43,697 nucleotides of DNA from an uncultured Clostridium sp. (GTDB lineage Bacteria; Bacillota; Clostridia; TANB77; CAG-508): positions 1 to 43,697 of the forward strand of contig CAOKHI010000011.1 of assembly GCA_948468275.1 (NCBI GenBank). Reading direction: 5' to 3'. Each line of letters starts with the position of its first letter. Position 1 is the first letter of the stretch. The translations under genes were made by a program, and so were the position numbers. Under the pieces are notes generated by a model, which did not search any database, was not told the DNA's origin, and saw only the letters and a program-made list of their open reading frames with translations. Positions 7,508 through 17,251 of this stretch are shown one piece after another.

Positions 7508-9197
7508 TTATACTGATTTCATAATATCTTTTAAATTCAATTGTACTGTTTCTATTCCATTAAAACTATTTATTTCTAGCATTCCTACTATATCTACTTT
7601 GTCACCAATTAAATATTCATCTACTAATTTTCCCATATTAAATCCTATAGCATCTATTATAAGATTATCTTCTTTTAATGTCAATTTTAAATGCTTTCCT
7701 TCTGTTAATGCCCTAATAGAATTTATTTTTAGACCTTTATATACAAATAATGGTGTTTTATTACCTTCTCCAAATGGTTCTAATTGCTTTAATTGTTTAA
7801 CTAAATTTATATTTATATCATTTGCTGTAAGAACTCCATCTATATATATTATTGGCTGTATATCCTCTAGATTTGCTTGTTTTGCTACATCTTCAAAAGC
7901 TAATTTAAATTTATCTAAATTTTCTTCTTTCAAACTTAGCCCAACTGCCATTTCGTGACCGCCATATCTTTCTAAATACATACTGCATTTACATAATGCA
8001 TCATGCAAGTCAAAACCTGGAACACTTCTACCTGAACCCTTTGCTATTCCATCTTCAAAAGACAATAATATACTTGGTTTAAAATACATCTCTGTAATTT
8101 TTGATGCCACAATTCCTATTACTCCATGATGCCATCCTTTATTTCCAACTATTATAGCACTTTTATTATTTTCTTTATTATTCTGTATCTTCTCTAAAGC
8201 TTCATCTACAATTTTCTTTTCTGTATCTTGTCTTATTTTATTATATTCATTTAATTTACTAGTTAATTCTTCTACCTTCTGAATATCTTCAGATAAAAAC
8301 AATTCCAAAGCTTCATTTTCATGCCCCATTCTCCCACAAGCATTCACCCTTGGTGCAACTCCAAATGATATTGTGTTAGAATCTAATTGTTTATATCCTG
8401 CTACTTGAAGTAAACTTTTTAATCCTATATTTTTTGTTACTTCAACTAATTTTAATCCTAATTTTGCAATTACTCTATTTTCATCTACTAATGGAACAAT
8501 GTCAGATATTGTTCCAACACATACTAAATCTAAATATTTTAAATATTCTTTTTCCTCTAAATTTAGCTTTTTTCCTATTGCTTGTATAAATTTAAAAACT
8601 ACTCCGAACACCTGCTAGTTGACTAAATGGATATTTACTATCTTTTCTTTTTGGATCAATTACAGCTATTGCTTTTGGCAATTCTTCTAATGGTTCATGA
8701 TGATCTGTTATAATCGTTTGTATTCCAAAAGAATTTGCATATTCTATTTCATCTATTGCTGAAATTCCACAATCAACTGTTATCATTAATTTATGTCCCT
8801 TTTGTGCTATATTTTCTATTGCTTTTTTATTTAATCCATATCCATCTTCTAGTCTATTTGGTATAAATGAATCTACTTGTAAACCTCTTTCTACCAAAAA
8901 CTTCTTAAGAACAGAAATACTAGTTATTCCATCTACATCATAATCTCCATATATCATTATCTTTTCATTATTATTTATAGCATCTATTATTCTATTAGTA
9001 GCAATCTCCATATCGGGTAATAAAAATGGATCATGAAAATTGTTTCTTGTTGGTTCTAAAAATACTTTTATTTGTTCTTCTTTTTGTATTCCTCTATTTA
9101 CTAGAATATTTGCTAATAATTTACTTATCCCTAATTTTGCAGATATTTTATTCACTTCTTTTTCATTAAATTTGTAATATTCCCATTTATTATTCAT
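7508..9197 (-). CDS. recJ: Single-stranded-DNA exonuclease RecJ, with a +1 frameshift at an in-frame CGG
   Basis: RecJ is a 5'-3' single-strand exonuclease used in recombination and repair. The first frame (9197 to 8606) carries the DHH motifs: YGDYDVDG, VDCGIS, ITDHHEP and VIDPKR. It then reads QLAGV-CGG and stops four codons later. Skipping the C at 8606 gives QLAGVGVVFKF, the family-typical motif, and continues through the DHHA1 domain (GGHEMAVGLSL) to 7508. The joined product is 562 aa, a normal length, and glycine 198 is the restored residue. Neither half has other defects, and the second half has no ribosome binding site of its own. So this is either a recoded gene or a single-base sequence error; the same C is found at four other sites in this window. 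Confidence 0.9.
8604..8606 (-). other. +1 frameshift site 1: GTT-CGG-A in recJ
   Basis: The coding strand reads GCA GGT GTT CGG AGT. Reading the C as extra gives GCA GGT GTT GGA GTA (AGVGV), the conserved RecJ motif. In the zero frame a TAA follows after three more codons. The C lies at 8606. Confidence 0.85.
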
Positions 9198-9207
9198 TTA
9201 AAAACTC

Positions 9208-10380
9208 CTATATTATTTCTTGTTTAAAAGATGTTCCTTCTAATTGTTCCATTCCAAATATATCTAATATTGTAGCTGAAATATCAGCATATGTATCACG
9301 TATTTTTAGATTTATATTTTCTTTTACATGTTTTCCATATATTAGTATTGGTATATATTCTCTTGAATGATCTGTACTTGGTGTTGAAGGGTCATTTCCA
9401 TGATCTGCTGTTACTATTAATATATCTTTTTCTTTCAAATTTTCTATTATTTCTGGTAATTTACTATCAAAATACTCTAATGCTTTTGCATAACCTATTA
9501 TATCATTCCTATGACCATATAGCATATCAAAGTCTACTAAATTTGTAAATATTAGTCCTTCACTATTTTGTTGTATTTCATTTATCGTTTGCCTGATTCC
9601 ATCTTCATTTCCTGTTGTATGAATTTTCTTTGTTATTCCACGCCCTACAAATAAATCCTCTATTTTTCCTATTGCTATAACTTGTTTTCCATTATCTTTT
9701 ATATTTTCAAGCATCGTTCTTCCAAAACTGTTTGACTCATAATCTTTTCTGTTATATGTTCGTATAAAATTTTCAGGATTATCACCTATAAAAGGTCTTG
9801 CTATTACTGTTCCTACATTATATTCTGGCTTATCTAGCATTTTTCTTGCTATTTTACATATTTCATACAATCTATCAACTGGTATAATTTCTTCATGTGC
9901 TGCTATTTGAAATACGCTGTCTGCTGATGTATATATAATAGGATATCTAGTTTTTATATGTTCTTGTCCAAATCTTTTTAATATATCTGTTCCAGAACCT
10001 ACTTCATTACATAAAACACCTTCTAAATCTGCTTCCTTTTTAAATTCTTCTATTAACTCTTTTGGAAAAGCATTTGGATATGTCTGAAATGGTTTTTTAT
10101 TTATATATCCAGATATTTCCCAATGTCCTACTGGACTATTTTTTCCAGCAGATTGCTCTTTTGCCTTTCCAAATGCACCTATTGGTGATTTCTCCTTTTC
10201 GCTTATATTAATTCCATCTATATTATATAGCCCCATTTTCTTTAAATTTGGAATATTCAATTGTGTATTTTTATAAATCCCTTCTAATGTATTACTTCCC
10301 TCATCTTTGTAAACATTTGCATCTGGAAGTTCACCTACTCCAAATCCATCTAATACTATTATTATTGCTCTATTTATCAT
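9208..10380 (-). CDS. deoB: Phosphopentomutase
   Basis: DeoB interconverts ribose/deoxyribose 1-phosphate and 5-phosphate in nucleoside salvage. The 390-aa length is typical. Alkaline-phosphatase-superfamily metal motifs are visible: VLDGFGVGELPD at the N-terminus, the catalytic-Thr region GSNTLEG, PVGHWE, and ADHGNDPS followed by DHSRE near the C-terminus. The start codon overlaps the end of the upstream 754-aa gene by 11 nt, with GGAGG inside that gene, so the two are translationally coupled. It ends 10 nt before recJ. No other nucleoside-catabolism genes are nearby, so it is here as part of a housekeeping operon rather than a deo operon. Confidence 0.96.
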   Translation of the reverse strand: MINRAIIIVLDGFGVGELPDANVYKDEGSNTLEGIYKNTQLNIPNLKKMGLYNIDGINISEKEKSPIGAFGKAKEQSAGKNSPVGHWEISGYINKKPFQTYPNAFPKELIEEFKKEADLEGVLCNEVGSGTDILKRFGQEHIKTRYPIIYTSADSVFQIAAHEEIIPVDRLYEICKIARKMLDKPEYNVGTVIARPFIGDNPENFIRTYNRKDYESNSFGRTMLENIKDNGKQVIAIGKIEDLFVGRGITKKIHTTGNEDGIRQTINEIQQNSEGLIFTNLVDFDMLYGHRNDIIGYAKALEYFDSKLPEIIENLKEKDILIVTADHGNDPSTPSTDHSREYIPILIYGKHVKENINLKIRDTYADISATILDIFGMEQLEGTSFKQEII

Positions 10381-12635
10381 TTTTTTCCTCCATTTCTAAA
10401 CTATATTCATATACAATTAATTCTTTTATCTTTACATTTTCATTAGTTTCTTGTACATATCTATAAATATTTTCACTATCTAGCTTAAAATTAAACTTTC
10501 TAATATCAATTAAACATTTTGTACTAACATCCATTCCTAGTGGTAAAGTCTTATTATAATTATCATAATAAACTATATTAGAAAAATAAATTATTTTCAT
10601 ATCTTTTTTTATTTTAAGTTTGCATAATTGTATTTTATCTTTATTTTTATACTCATTTAATGCGTCTTGCGCACTTATATTACAAATTTGGAACCCATCT
10701 TTTTGTAATATATCTGTATATATAGGAATTGTAAGTAATGATTTTGATTTATTCATAGCTTTTTTTATGTTTTGTAAAACTTTTTGCAATTTTTCCTTAT
10801 ACTCATAATAGTCTAAATCTTTTGATACTTCTAATATTTGCAATTTATTTTTATGTGTTTCTCTGTGTTTATTTCCACCTAAAAGCTGTATTTTGGTATT
10901 ATCCTCAAAAGCTGTACCAAATATATCTAACTTATCAGTAGTAAACAGTAAATTTTCATTTTCCGCTTCTTGTTTTAATTTTTTCAAACTATCTTCTAAA
11001 ATCTTATCATCTTCTAAATTATTTATCACATCTAATATATCTGTTGAGGAAATATAAATAGAATTTGTTTCATCTATATCTAATTTCTCTTTTTGTAATT
11101 TATCTATCTGAATTCCAATTTCTTTTAAATCATCATCATAATCATATATTTTTTCTATATTATTATTAATTTTTTCTATACAACTTTGTGGTTCAGTTAA
11201 TAGCTTTTGAGTATCTTTATTTGTAAACTTCCAAAATTCAAAAATACTTTTTTCATGAGAATCTATTTCTTGTATATACAAATTAGCATTTTTTATTTTC
11301 TTCTCCATATTATCTATTTTATTTTTTATAGCAACTATGTCTAATTTTATAGCCTTTACACCATCTAAAATTTCATCTAATTTAGTATATACTTTTATTA
11401 TATCTTCTATTGTGTAATAATCTTTTTTTAAAAAATCTATTTTCTCAGGATTATCATATTTAATTTGTGGTTCTACTATTTCTTCTTCTATTTTTATTTT
11501 TTTATTCTTTCGTATTTTCATATAATATCTAACTCTACCCAAAAATGTTTTTCTACATTCTAAATATGTAGCAATTTGCTTTTCTTTTTGTATATATTCT
11601 TTATCTTTTTTTAGTGAAACAATATTTAATTGTGCTAATTCCCTTTGTAATTCAGATTTATCTTTTATTAAATTCTCTATTTGTATTTGTGCATTATTGT
11701 ATTGTTTCCTTAACATGTCAAATAAATTATCATAGTCTATTATTTTAGAATTGTATTCAAATTCTAATCCACCAGTTTTACTTATTTTAGTGTTAAATTT
11801 ATAATAATGAGGTAATCCGTGTTTGTAATATAAATAATGCTTTTAATAACTTATAAAATTTATTTGCTTGTTCTTTATTTGTTAAAACTATCTTATAAAT
11901 ACTATTTATATTAGCAATTACATTAGTAGTTCCAACTATTTGAATAGTAAGATTATTGTTTTGGTCATATACTTCATATGTAAGTGGCCATGATTTTGTA
12001 AATAGCCATAAATATTTTTCCAAATCTACAAATTCAGATTTTTTTAAATATTTATTTGAATATTCCTCCTGTGATATTGGTACATAAATAAATTCTTCTT
12101 TTCCTGACTTACTTATTTCAATTTGTTTTTTCAATAAATAAAAGAATGTAGAATATTCTAAGTCTTGTGTTGGTACTAGCATAAAGTATGTATCTGTATT
12201 TGAAGAATAATATATTTGCCATAAATAATTTTGATTAAATTTAACTTTAAAAGGAATATTTCTATTTAGTATCGATTGTTCCTTTTCTACATTTTCTATT
12301 TCTTCTAATTTTACCATTTTTATCATATTTAGAAAAGTAGTATGTCTTATTATATCCTCTTCATTAATTGGATTTATATATGGAAATATAGGTGCAGCAT
12401 TTGTATACTTTTCTTTTATTGTATTTAATCTATTTGTTGGAGTTAAGTAAATACGTATTTTACTTATTGGAATATATCTATATATCTTATATGTATTCTC
12501 ATTTTCAATACTAATTGGTCTATACTCTATTGATTTTGTATTATATAAAAACTCTGGCAAATTATTCAAATCCAATCCTATATATTCTAATTTTGCTTCT
12601 ATACTTTCTTTATCTTCATTTGTTAAATTAGGCAT
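10370..12635 (-). CDS. Unknown 754-aa coiled-coil protein, with a +1 frameshift at an in-frame CGG
   Basis: I do not recognise this family. Read in one piece it has an N-terminal globular region of about 270 residues rich in Tyr and Ile (YIPISKIRIYLTP; YLWQIYYSSNTD), a central region of several heptad-like Lys/Glu stretches, and a C-terminal globular end. No signal peptide or membrane segment is evident. The first frame runs from ATG 12635 (behind TTGGAGG) to the CGG at 11819, then stops after five codons. Skipping the C gives LQTGLPHYYKF and an open frame to 10370. The 27 codons before the first Met of the second frame are open and read like protein, supporting one continuous gene. It overlaps deoB by 11 nt and heads the deoB-recJ-rel-MBL run. 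Confidence 0.75.
11817..11819 (-). other. +1 frameshift site 2: ACA-CGG-A in the 754-aa gene
   Basis: The coding strand reads CAA ACA CGG ATT ACC. Dropping the C at 11819 gives CAA ACA GGA TTA CCT (QTGLP) and joins both frames. The zero frame stops at TAA five codons later. As the family is unknown, glycine conservation cannot be judged here. Confidence 0.75.
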
Positions 12636-12797
12636 ACCATCCTCCAAAAAAATTTTTTTGACTATGGCTTTTAGTATATCATAAAAAAGTTATACATACA
12701 AACTATATGAATAACTTTTATAAATTCCTTTTTCGTATTTTATATAAATGTAACTCTTCAACCTTACCTATATTTTTATAACTTAAAAAATATATAA

Positions 12798-13346
12798 TTA
12801 CGATATAATATCTTTTTTTGTAATTACATCAATAATCTCATTTATACTATAATCTGGTGTTGATGCACCTGCCATAATTCCTATCTTTTCAATCTGTTTT
12901 ATGCATTTTATATCTAATTCATCTTTTGTTTCTATTAAATATGAATATTTTCCACAAAAACTTATTGTTCCCAAACTCTCTGGGTGTTTTTTCATACCTA
13001 CTACAAAAATATAATATCCTTTCTTTGTATATTCATCTGCAATTGTGTGTATTTTTAAAACATTTGGGCATGTAAAATCAAATATTTCTATATTTAATTT
13101 TTTAGCTTTATCATATATTTCTTTTGGAATTCCGTGTGCTCTTATAATTACTTTGCCTTTTACTTCATCTACTTTTTCTACTAATTTTAGTCCAGATTTT
13201 TCTAGTTTGTTTATTACTTGTCCATTATGAACTAGTTCACCTAAACAAAACAATTCATTATATTCTTTTAGTTTTTTTTCTGTTTTTTGAACTGCATTTC
13301 TTACTCCATAACAAAAACCTGCTGTTTTTCCTAACATAATTTCCAT
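12798..13346 (-). CDS. ispH: IspH-like protein with internal deletion (probably inactive)
   Basis: IspH (HMBPP reductase) makes IPP and DMAPP in the MEP pathway and normally has about 280 aa and three Cys ligands for a 4Fe-4S cluster. This 182-aa ORF begins like IspH (GKTAGFCYGVRNAV, RAHGIPKE, FTCPNVLKIH, KKHPESLGT), so the first two Cys ligands are present. It then jumps, in frame, to the C-terminal motif IGIMAGASTPDYSI. About 100 residues are missing, including the third cluster Cys (usually in a CxATxxRQ motif) and the GGKNSSNT region. It has its own ribosome binding site (AAGAAGGGAA). I infer a non-functional or repurposed remnant; a full ispH should exist elsewhere. It lies at the edge of a decayed island. 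Confidence 0.75.
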   Translation of the reverse strand: MEIMLGKTAGFCYGVRNAVQKTEKKLKEYNELFCLGELVHNGQVINKLEKSGLKLVEKVDEVKGKVIIRAHGIPKEIYDKAKKLNIEIFDFTCPNVLKIHTIADEYTKKGYYIFVVGMKKHPESLGTISFCGKYSYLIETKDELDIKCIKQIEKIGIMAGASTPDYSINEIIDVITKKDIIS

Positions 13347-13691
13347 ATGAATATATTCCCTTCTTAGATTATTAAAATTTTGCTTTATATCATTTTTATA
13401 ATTTCTTCTTTTAAAACATCTACTATATACATTTGCTAATTCAAAATATTTTCCATGATTACCTTCCTTGCTTCCTTAATTGCCAGGTATGATTAATTGT
13501 CCATATAATATAACGTATATATATATAATAAAAATACTTCTAAGCTTTTTATATAATGGCTCATTACAATAATTCCTCAAAGAATTAAGCATATTAACTA
13601 TTAATCCTTCGTTATACCAATCATAACCACCACCTATTTTTCAATTGGTGGTGGTTAGTTATCATATAGAAAGATTACAATAAGAAACTAG
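13347..13691. other. Intergenic region without recognisable gene
   Basis: These 345 bp are AT-rich and hold only very short open frames. A 10-bp perfect inverted repeat (AACCACCACC at 13625-13634 and its complement at 13647-13656) lies just beyond the 189-aa gene and may terminate its transcript. No T-run follows, so this is uncertain. Confidence 0.5.
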
Positions 13692-14261
13692 TTAGTCCCA
13701 GTATTTCGTAACATCTTCCCACCCAGGATAGTTATAATTAAGGTACTCTTTAGCTTTTACAACGAGCTCATCATATTCATCTGAACAAGGTTCTTTGCAC
13801 TGACCAGCATTAAAGATAATGGAACCATCTGTGTCTTTGACAACAACATTTATGGGACTGTCAAAATTATCATAGGCAGTATGCTGATAAGTTACGTTAT
13901 ATCTATTAGACAACCTCATATTACCATGCCGATCATAAAATGACCCATTATAGTAATAATAACCACGCACACGCCCTTTATTGTCAACCAAGTATTCCCT
14001 CAAAATGCTTAAATCATGAACCTTCTGGGTTGACCACCCTTCAGGTAAAGTTGCTTCAAACAGAACACTGTCACCAATATCAGTGAAAGTAAATCCAAGT
14101 GCTTCGAAAACTGCCTGACTCTGTCTCATATCTCGAGGCAGTCTAGTTGAATTTCTTCTGTTCGAATCAACATTTTGAACTGTTTTGAACCCTTCGGATA
14201 CATTACCATTCATAGCAATATCCAACGTCAACATACCTTCTAACTGTGAATTGTAACTCAT
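13692..14261 (-). CDS. Unknown 189-aa protein of foreign composition
   Basis: I do not recognise a family. The protein starts MSYNSQLEGMLTLD, is hydrophilic, Tyr- and Asn-rich, and has no membrane segment or signal peptide; RGYYYYNGSFYDRHGNMR hints at a beta-rich repeat-like fold. Base and codon use differ clearly from neighbours: many C/G-ending codons (GAC, GGC, AAG) and an in-frame CGG for Arg at 13929-13931, which no intact core gene in the window uses. It has a textbook promoter (14335-14363) and AAGGAGGA binding site. These traits suggest recent acquisition. If CGG causes frameshifting in this host, the full protein may not be made: the shifted frame meets a stop after four codons. Confidence 0.7.
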   Translation of the reverse strand: MSYNSQLEGMLTLDIAMNGNVSEGFKTVQNVDSNRRNSTRLPRDMRQSQAVFEALGFTFTDIGDSVLFEATLPEGWSTQKVHDLSILREYLVDNKGRVRGYYYYNGSFYDRHGNMRLSNRYNVTYQHTAYDNFDSPINVVVKDTDGSIIFNAGQCKEPCSDEYDELVVKAKEYLNYNYPGWEDVTKYWD

Positions 14262-14334
14262 AATTTGTCCTCCTTAAATTGATTAAATGTTACATTTCCT
14301 GTTTCAGTATAATCTTTTCGATAATACTTACTAT

Positions 14335-14363
14335 ATTGTAGCAAATTTCTACCGAAAAGTCAA
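14335..14363 (-). promoter_or_regulatory. Promoter of the 189-aa gene
   Basis: The -35 TTGACT (14358-14363) and -10 TACAAT (14335-14340) are separated by 17 bp on the minus strand. The strong Shine-Dalgarno AAGGAGGA lies at 14268-14275, 6 nt before the ATG. Confidence 0.7.
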
Positions 14364-14452
14364 TTTATGTAAATCAGCTTGCATGGATTTTTCATCAAAT
14401 ATTGCATAATTTTGTCTTTCTATATATAATATTTGGAGTGATTTATATCAGT

Positions 14453-14639
14453 AATAAAAGAAAAAATAGCCTTCCTTATCAAACGAACTAAAAAGAGCTA
14501 GAGAAGATTTTAAAAAATGATTGATGAAATGTCTAATGAGGAATTTTTAGATTTTTCTTTTTTATTAATATAGTTTACCGAAGTCTTAGAAGATGGGCAT
14601 AAAAATACTTTTTTAATGGTGAAGATTTTAGATATATAA
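14453..14639 (+). pseudogene. Degenerate small ORF remnant
   Basis: In one plus-strand frame the sequence reads KEKIAFLIKRTKKS, stop, then MIDEMSNEEFLDFSFLLI, stop, then FTEVLEDGHKN. This looks like one short protein broken by three in-frame stops. I cannot name the family. The rest of the interval 14262-14652 holds only the promoter of the 189-aa gene. Confidence 0.35.
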
Positions 14640-14652
14640 CAAAATTATTGAA

Positions 14653-15309
14653 ATGGATATTATATTGTATTTGAAGAATATAGAAAAAATTGATTTTAGA
14701 CTCAATATTAAAAATTGTTTTAAATACAATTCAGTATCTTTTAGTGTAAATTTTATGTTTTTTATAATGTACTTGTTTGGATTTAGTAATGCTTTTGAAT
14801 ATGGTGAAAAATATATGATAGCAATTACATTTGCAACATTAGTAACAGATATGCAATGGGATATTACAGATCCAGTAAAAACAGTGGCAAAAGTAGATAT
14901 TGTAAAAAAGAAATTTGATTATAATGAACATTTTACAAATGCATTAAAATTATATTCTTTGCTGATTTTATCAGTTATATTAATGTCTTTGGTTGCATAT
15001 CCATTTTATAAGCCTGACTTAAAAATAGCAAGTATATTTGTTTCATTACATATATTAGATTTTATGTTAGGACCATTTATAGAAATAAAGACTTGTTTTT
15101 TACAGTTAGAAGATTCAGCATTTAAGATGACATTAAATATGATAATTGCTTATATAATAAGAACCAGTATATCATTTGTACCAACACCATTTTGTACAAT
15201 AATAGGACAAATGTGTTCAACTACATATGAATTAATTTGTACAAAAATAAATTTTAGAAAATACGAAAATAAAAGCAAACAGAAGTCCTCCCTAGTAGAC
15301 TTAAGTTAA
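14653..15309 (+). CDS. Multi-spanning membrane protein, probably 5'-truncated
   Basis: This 218-aa protein has about four to five hydrophobic segments (near residues 30-45, 60-70, 98-112, 125-140 and 160-175), with charged stretches between (DITDPVKTVAKVD; KKKFDYNEHF). The topology is reminiscent of MATE or flippase-type transporters, but the length is half of such a protein and I would not assign function. There is no ribosome binding site before the ATG, and the upstream sequence is degenerate, so it is probably the 3' part of a longer gene. It lies on the plus strand, against the local gene direction, inside the decayed island. Confidence 0.5.
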   Translation: MDIILYLKNIEKIDFRLNIKNCFKYNSVSFSVNFMFFIMYLFGFSNAFEYGEKYMIAITFATLVTDMQWDITDPVKTVAKVDIVKKKFDYNEHFTNALKLYSLLILSVILMSLVAYPFYKPDLKIASIFVSLHILDFMLGPFIEIKTCFLQLEDSAFKMTLNMIIAYIIRTSISFVPTPFCTIIGQMCSTTYELICTKINFRKYENKSKQKSSLVDLS

Positions 15310-15387
15310 GTACACTTTATAAAAATTTTATTCATAGACAGCTTTAGAAGAGTATAAAGCAATGAATTTGTTTCGTCATTAATAAAT

Positions 15388-15427
15388 AAACCTATGGAAT
15401 TTTCTTTTAGAAAAATTCCATAGGTTT
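15388..15427. terminator. Bidirectional terminator between convergent genes
   Basis: A 16-bp perfect stem (AAACCTATGGAATTTT and its complement) with a 7-8-nt loop lies between the ends of the plus-strand membrane gene (15309) and the minus-strand gene (15455). T-rich stretches occur on the plus side. Confidence 0.75.
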
Positions 15428-15454
15428 TGACAGTTTTTGAGTTAATTCCTATTC

Positions 15455-16030
15455 CTACAAAAATACATCTTTATATAGTGTCATAACTGTACATACTACA
15501 ATTAATAATATAGCATAAAGTACATTTCTATAACGTCTTTTTATAGAGTTTTTGATAAGATATGCTGTAAAAATAATAAGTATAAAAATAAAGACTAAAG
15601 TGAAAATACCCATCAAATTTCTATATTTTTCAGCACTTTTATAAGCCTCTTCAGCACTCTTTCTGCTTCGCTCAAAAGTAACTTCTTGCTCATTCGTAAC
15701 GAAGTTTTTAGCAGTTGCAGTTACACAATTAGAATATTCAAAAACTTCATCGTAATCGCCAACTTCTACTATTATCAAAGTTGTACGACCATTTTCAGAA
15801 TAGCTGGTTGTTTTTGCAGGATATTGACAAGTGTATTCCTGTCTAACAATCATCCTTTCTGCTTCTTCCTGATATTTTTTGTAAAAATCTTCAGGATAAT
15901 ACAACAACTTTTCATATGAATTAGATACGGTTGGCATAAATAGTTTGAAATGAACGAAAAGACCGAACGATACAGAAAAGACTATTGATAGTATAATGCA
16001 ACCAATGGTTGCCAATTTTTGCCGCTTCAT
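15455..16030 (-). CDS. Unknown membrane protein (191 aa)
   Basis: The family is not recognised. There is an N-terminal hydrophobic segment (about residues 8-30), an extracytoplasmic-like soluble region (35-135) with YYPEDFYKKYQEEAERM, and two C-terminal membrane segments (about 140-160 and 168-187). It is a complete gene with a GGAGGG binding site, its own promoter (16058-16087) and a terminator. Codon 3 is an in-frame CGG (16022-16024), giving MKRQKLATIG. Together with its more mixed codon use this marks it as accessory and probably acquired. If CGG shifts the frame in this host, the annotated start could not be used productively. Confidence 0.65.
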   Translation of the reverse strand: MKRQKLATIGCIILSIVFSVSFGLFVHFKLFMPTVSNSYEKLLYYPEDFYKKYQEEAERMIVRQEYTCQYPAKTTSYSENGRTTLIIVEVGDYDEVFEYSNCVTATAKNFVTNEQEVTFERSRKSAEEAYKSAEKYRNLMGIFTLVFIFILIIFTAYLIKNSIKRRYRNVLYAILLIVVCTVMTLYKDVFL

Positions 16031-16057
16031 TTTTACCCTCCATTAATCAATGATATA

Positions 16058-16087
16058 GTTATATTTAAAGCTCTAAGATACTGTCAA
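16058..16087 (-). promoter_or_regulatory. Promoter of the 191-aa membrane protein gene
   Basis: Consensus -35 TTGACA (16082-16087) and -10 TATAAC (16058-16063) with an 18-bp spacer on the minus strand, 28 bp upstream of the start codon at 16030. Confidence 0.6.
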
Positions 16088-16205
16088 ACTTAAAGCATAA
16101 TAAAGTTTTATATAATATAGCATGTTTATTCAGTTTTTTCAACAAAAACTAGCAAATTCATTTACTTTACATTTAAAAAAATTTACAATCCCGAAAACAA
16201 TATAA

Positions 16206-16817
16206 AAATCAACTAAAAATACTGTTCCAAATCTAGTTATAAACGTTGGTGACAAAATATCCATTACAGGTAAGTCGGGGCAAGGTAAAACTTCTATAAT
16301 AAATCTAATTTTAGGAAATATTAGTACCTATAATGGACAAGCAACAATAGATGACAGTAATCTAAAATAAGTAGGATTAGATATAGGTGTAGTAAGTCAA
16401 GAAATTTAACTTTTCAATATGTCCATAAAAGATAATTTATGTTTGGACAAGCTAATATTTGATGATAAAATAATTAGTTATCTAAAAGAATTAGAGTTAA
16501 ATGAAATTTTAATGTTTGAAAATGGTATAAATACAATTGTTGGTGAAAAAGGTTTAAAGCTATCAACAGGTCAAAAGAGAAGAATTAATATATTAAGAAG
16601 TTATTTAATGGATAAAAATATTTATATTTTAGATGAGCCAACGTCTAATTTGGATAAACATACTGAAGAAATAGTCGTAAATTTCATATTAAAGTATTTT
16701 AAAGATAAAACTTTGATTATTGCTAATCATAATGAAAAAATAAATGAAATATGTAATAAATTTTATCATTTTGAAAATCACAATTTAACTATTAAAACTT
16801 TACCAATTAATTTATAA
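16206..16817 (+). pseudogene. ABC transporter ATP-binding domain, broken by two stops
   Basis: In one continuous plus-strand frame there is a Walker A motif (GKSGQGKTS at about 16269), a Q-loop region (GVVSQEI), a signature motif (LSTGQKRRI), Walker B (YILDEPTSNLD) and an H-loop (IIANHNEKI). It resembles the C-terminal ATPase half of a peptide-exporting or bacteriocin-type ABC transporter. Two in-frame TAA codons (16368-16370 and 16407-16409) interrupt it, and no start codon or membrane domain precedes it. TAA is the normal stop throughout the window, so these are nonsense mutations rather than recoding. The downstream 132-aa part from 16419 is unlikely to be functional alone. Confidence 0.8.
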
Positions 16818-17131
16818 TTATTAACAAATTTTGGTTATTAGATAATGGTTTTTAGAAAAAAGTAGGAGCTTTCACTATATAATGAAGGCTCCTTTAATAG
16901 CTAAAACTCAAATATTTTTTTAGGTTTCCATAAATATTCATATTTCGCTTCTTATATGTATCTATTATACTTATTGCACTACATAACTTTCCATTTACTT
17001 ACTTTTATCTCCAAAGAGCAAAAATAAGCCGATACTTAAATCGACTTATATATGTGAAATTATATTCACTTTTCGCTTTGTTCAAGCTCACTTATACCGA
17101 TACTTTTAAGTGGTTCGACCAAAACGCATTA
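16818..17131. other. Intergenic region between ABC pseudogene and tRNA-Thr
   Basis: These 314 bp contain no gene I can support. An imperfect hairpin (AGGAGC/GCTCCT arms, about 16863-16892) may end plus-strand transcription, and the tRNA terminator lies at 17021-17047. Confidence 0.5.
17021..17047 (-). terminator. Terminator downstream of tRNA-Thr
   Basis: On the minus strand AAGTCGAT (17040-17047) pairs with ATCGGCTT (17026-17033) around a 6-nt loop, followed by ATTTTT. It is about 85 bp beyond the tRNA 3' end. Confidence 0.5.
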
Positions 17132-17207
17132 TGGAGCTACTGGGCGGAATCGAACCGCCGACCTACTGGTTACGAATCAGTTGCTCTACCAACTGAGCTA
17201 CAATAGC
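17132..17207 (-). tRNA. tRNA-Thr (anticodon CGT)
   Basis: The 76-nt sequence folds as a cloverleaf: acceptor GCTATTG/CAGTAGC (with one wobble), D-stem GCTC/GAGC, loop TTCGTAA carrying anticodon CGT, T-arm GGCGG-TTCGATT-CCGCC, and an encoded CCA end. It decodes ACG threonine codons. It is the only tRNA in the window, so the window itself does not show whether a tRNA-Arg(CCG) exists in this genome. Confidence 0.93.
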
Positions 17208-17251
17208 GTGTGTATAGGAGAATTTATCTTTTCAGATTTTCTCCTATATTT

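Noticed and set aside
16206..16817. TAA as a sense codon in the ABC ATPase frame
   Set aside because: TAA ends nearly every intact gene in the window; the two in-frame TAA codons here are nonsense mutations in a gene that also lacks a 5' end.
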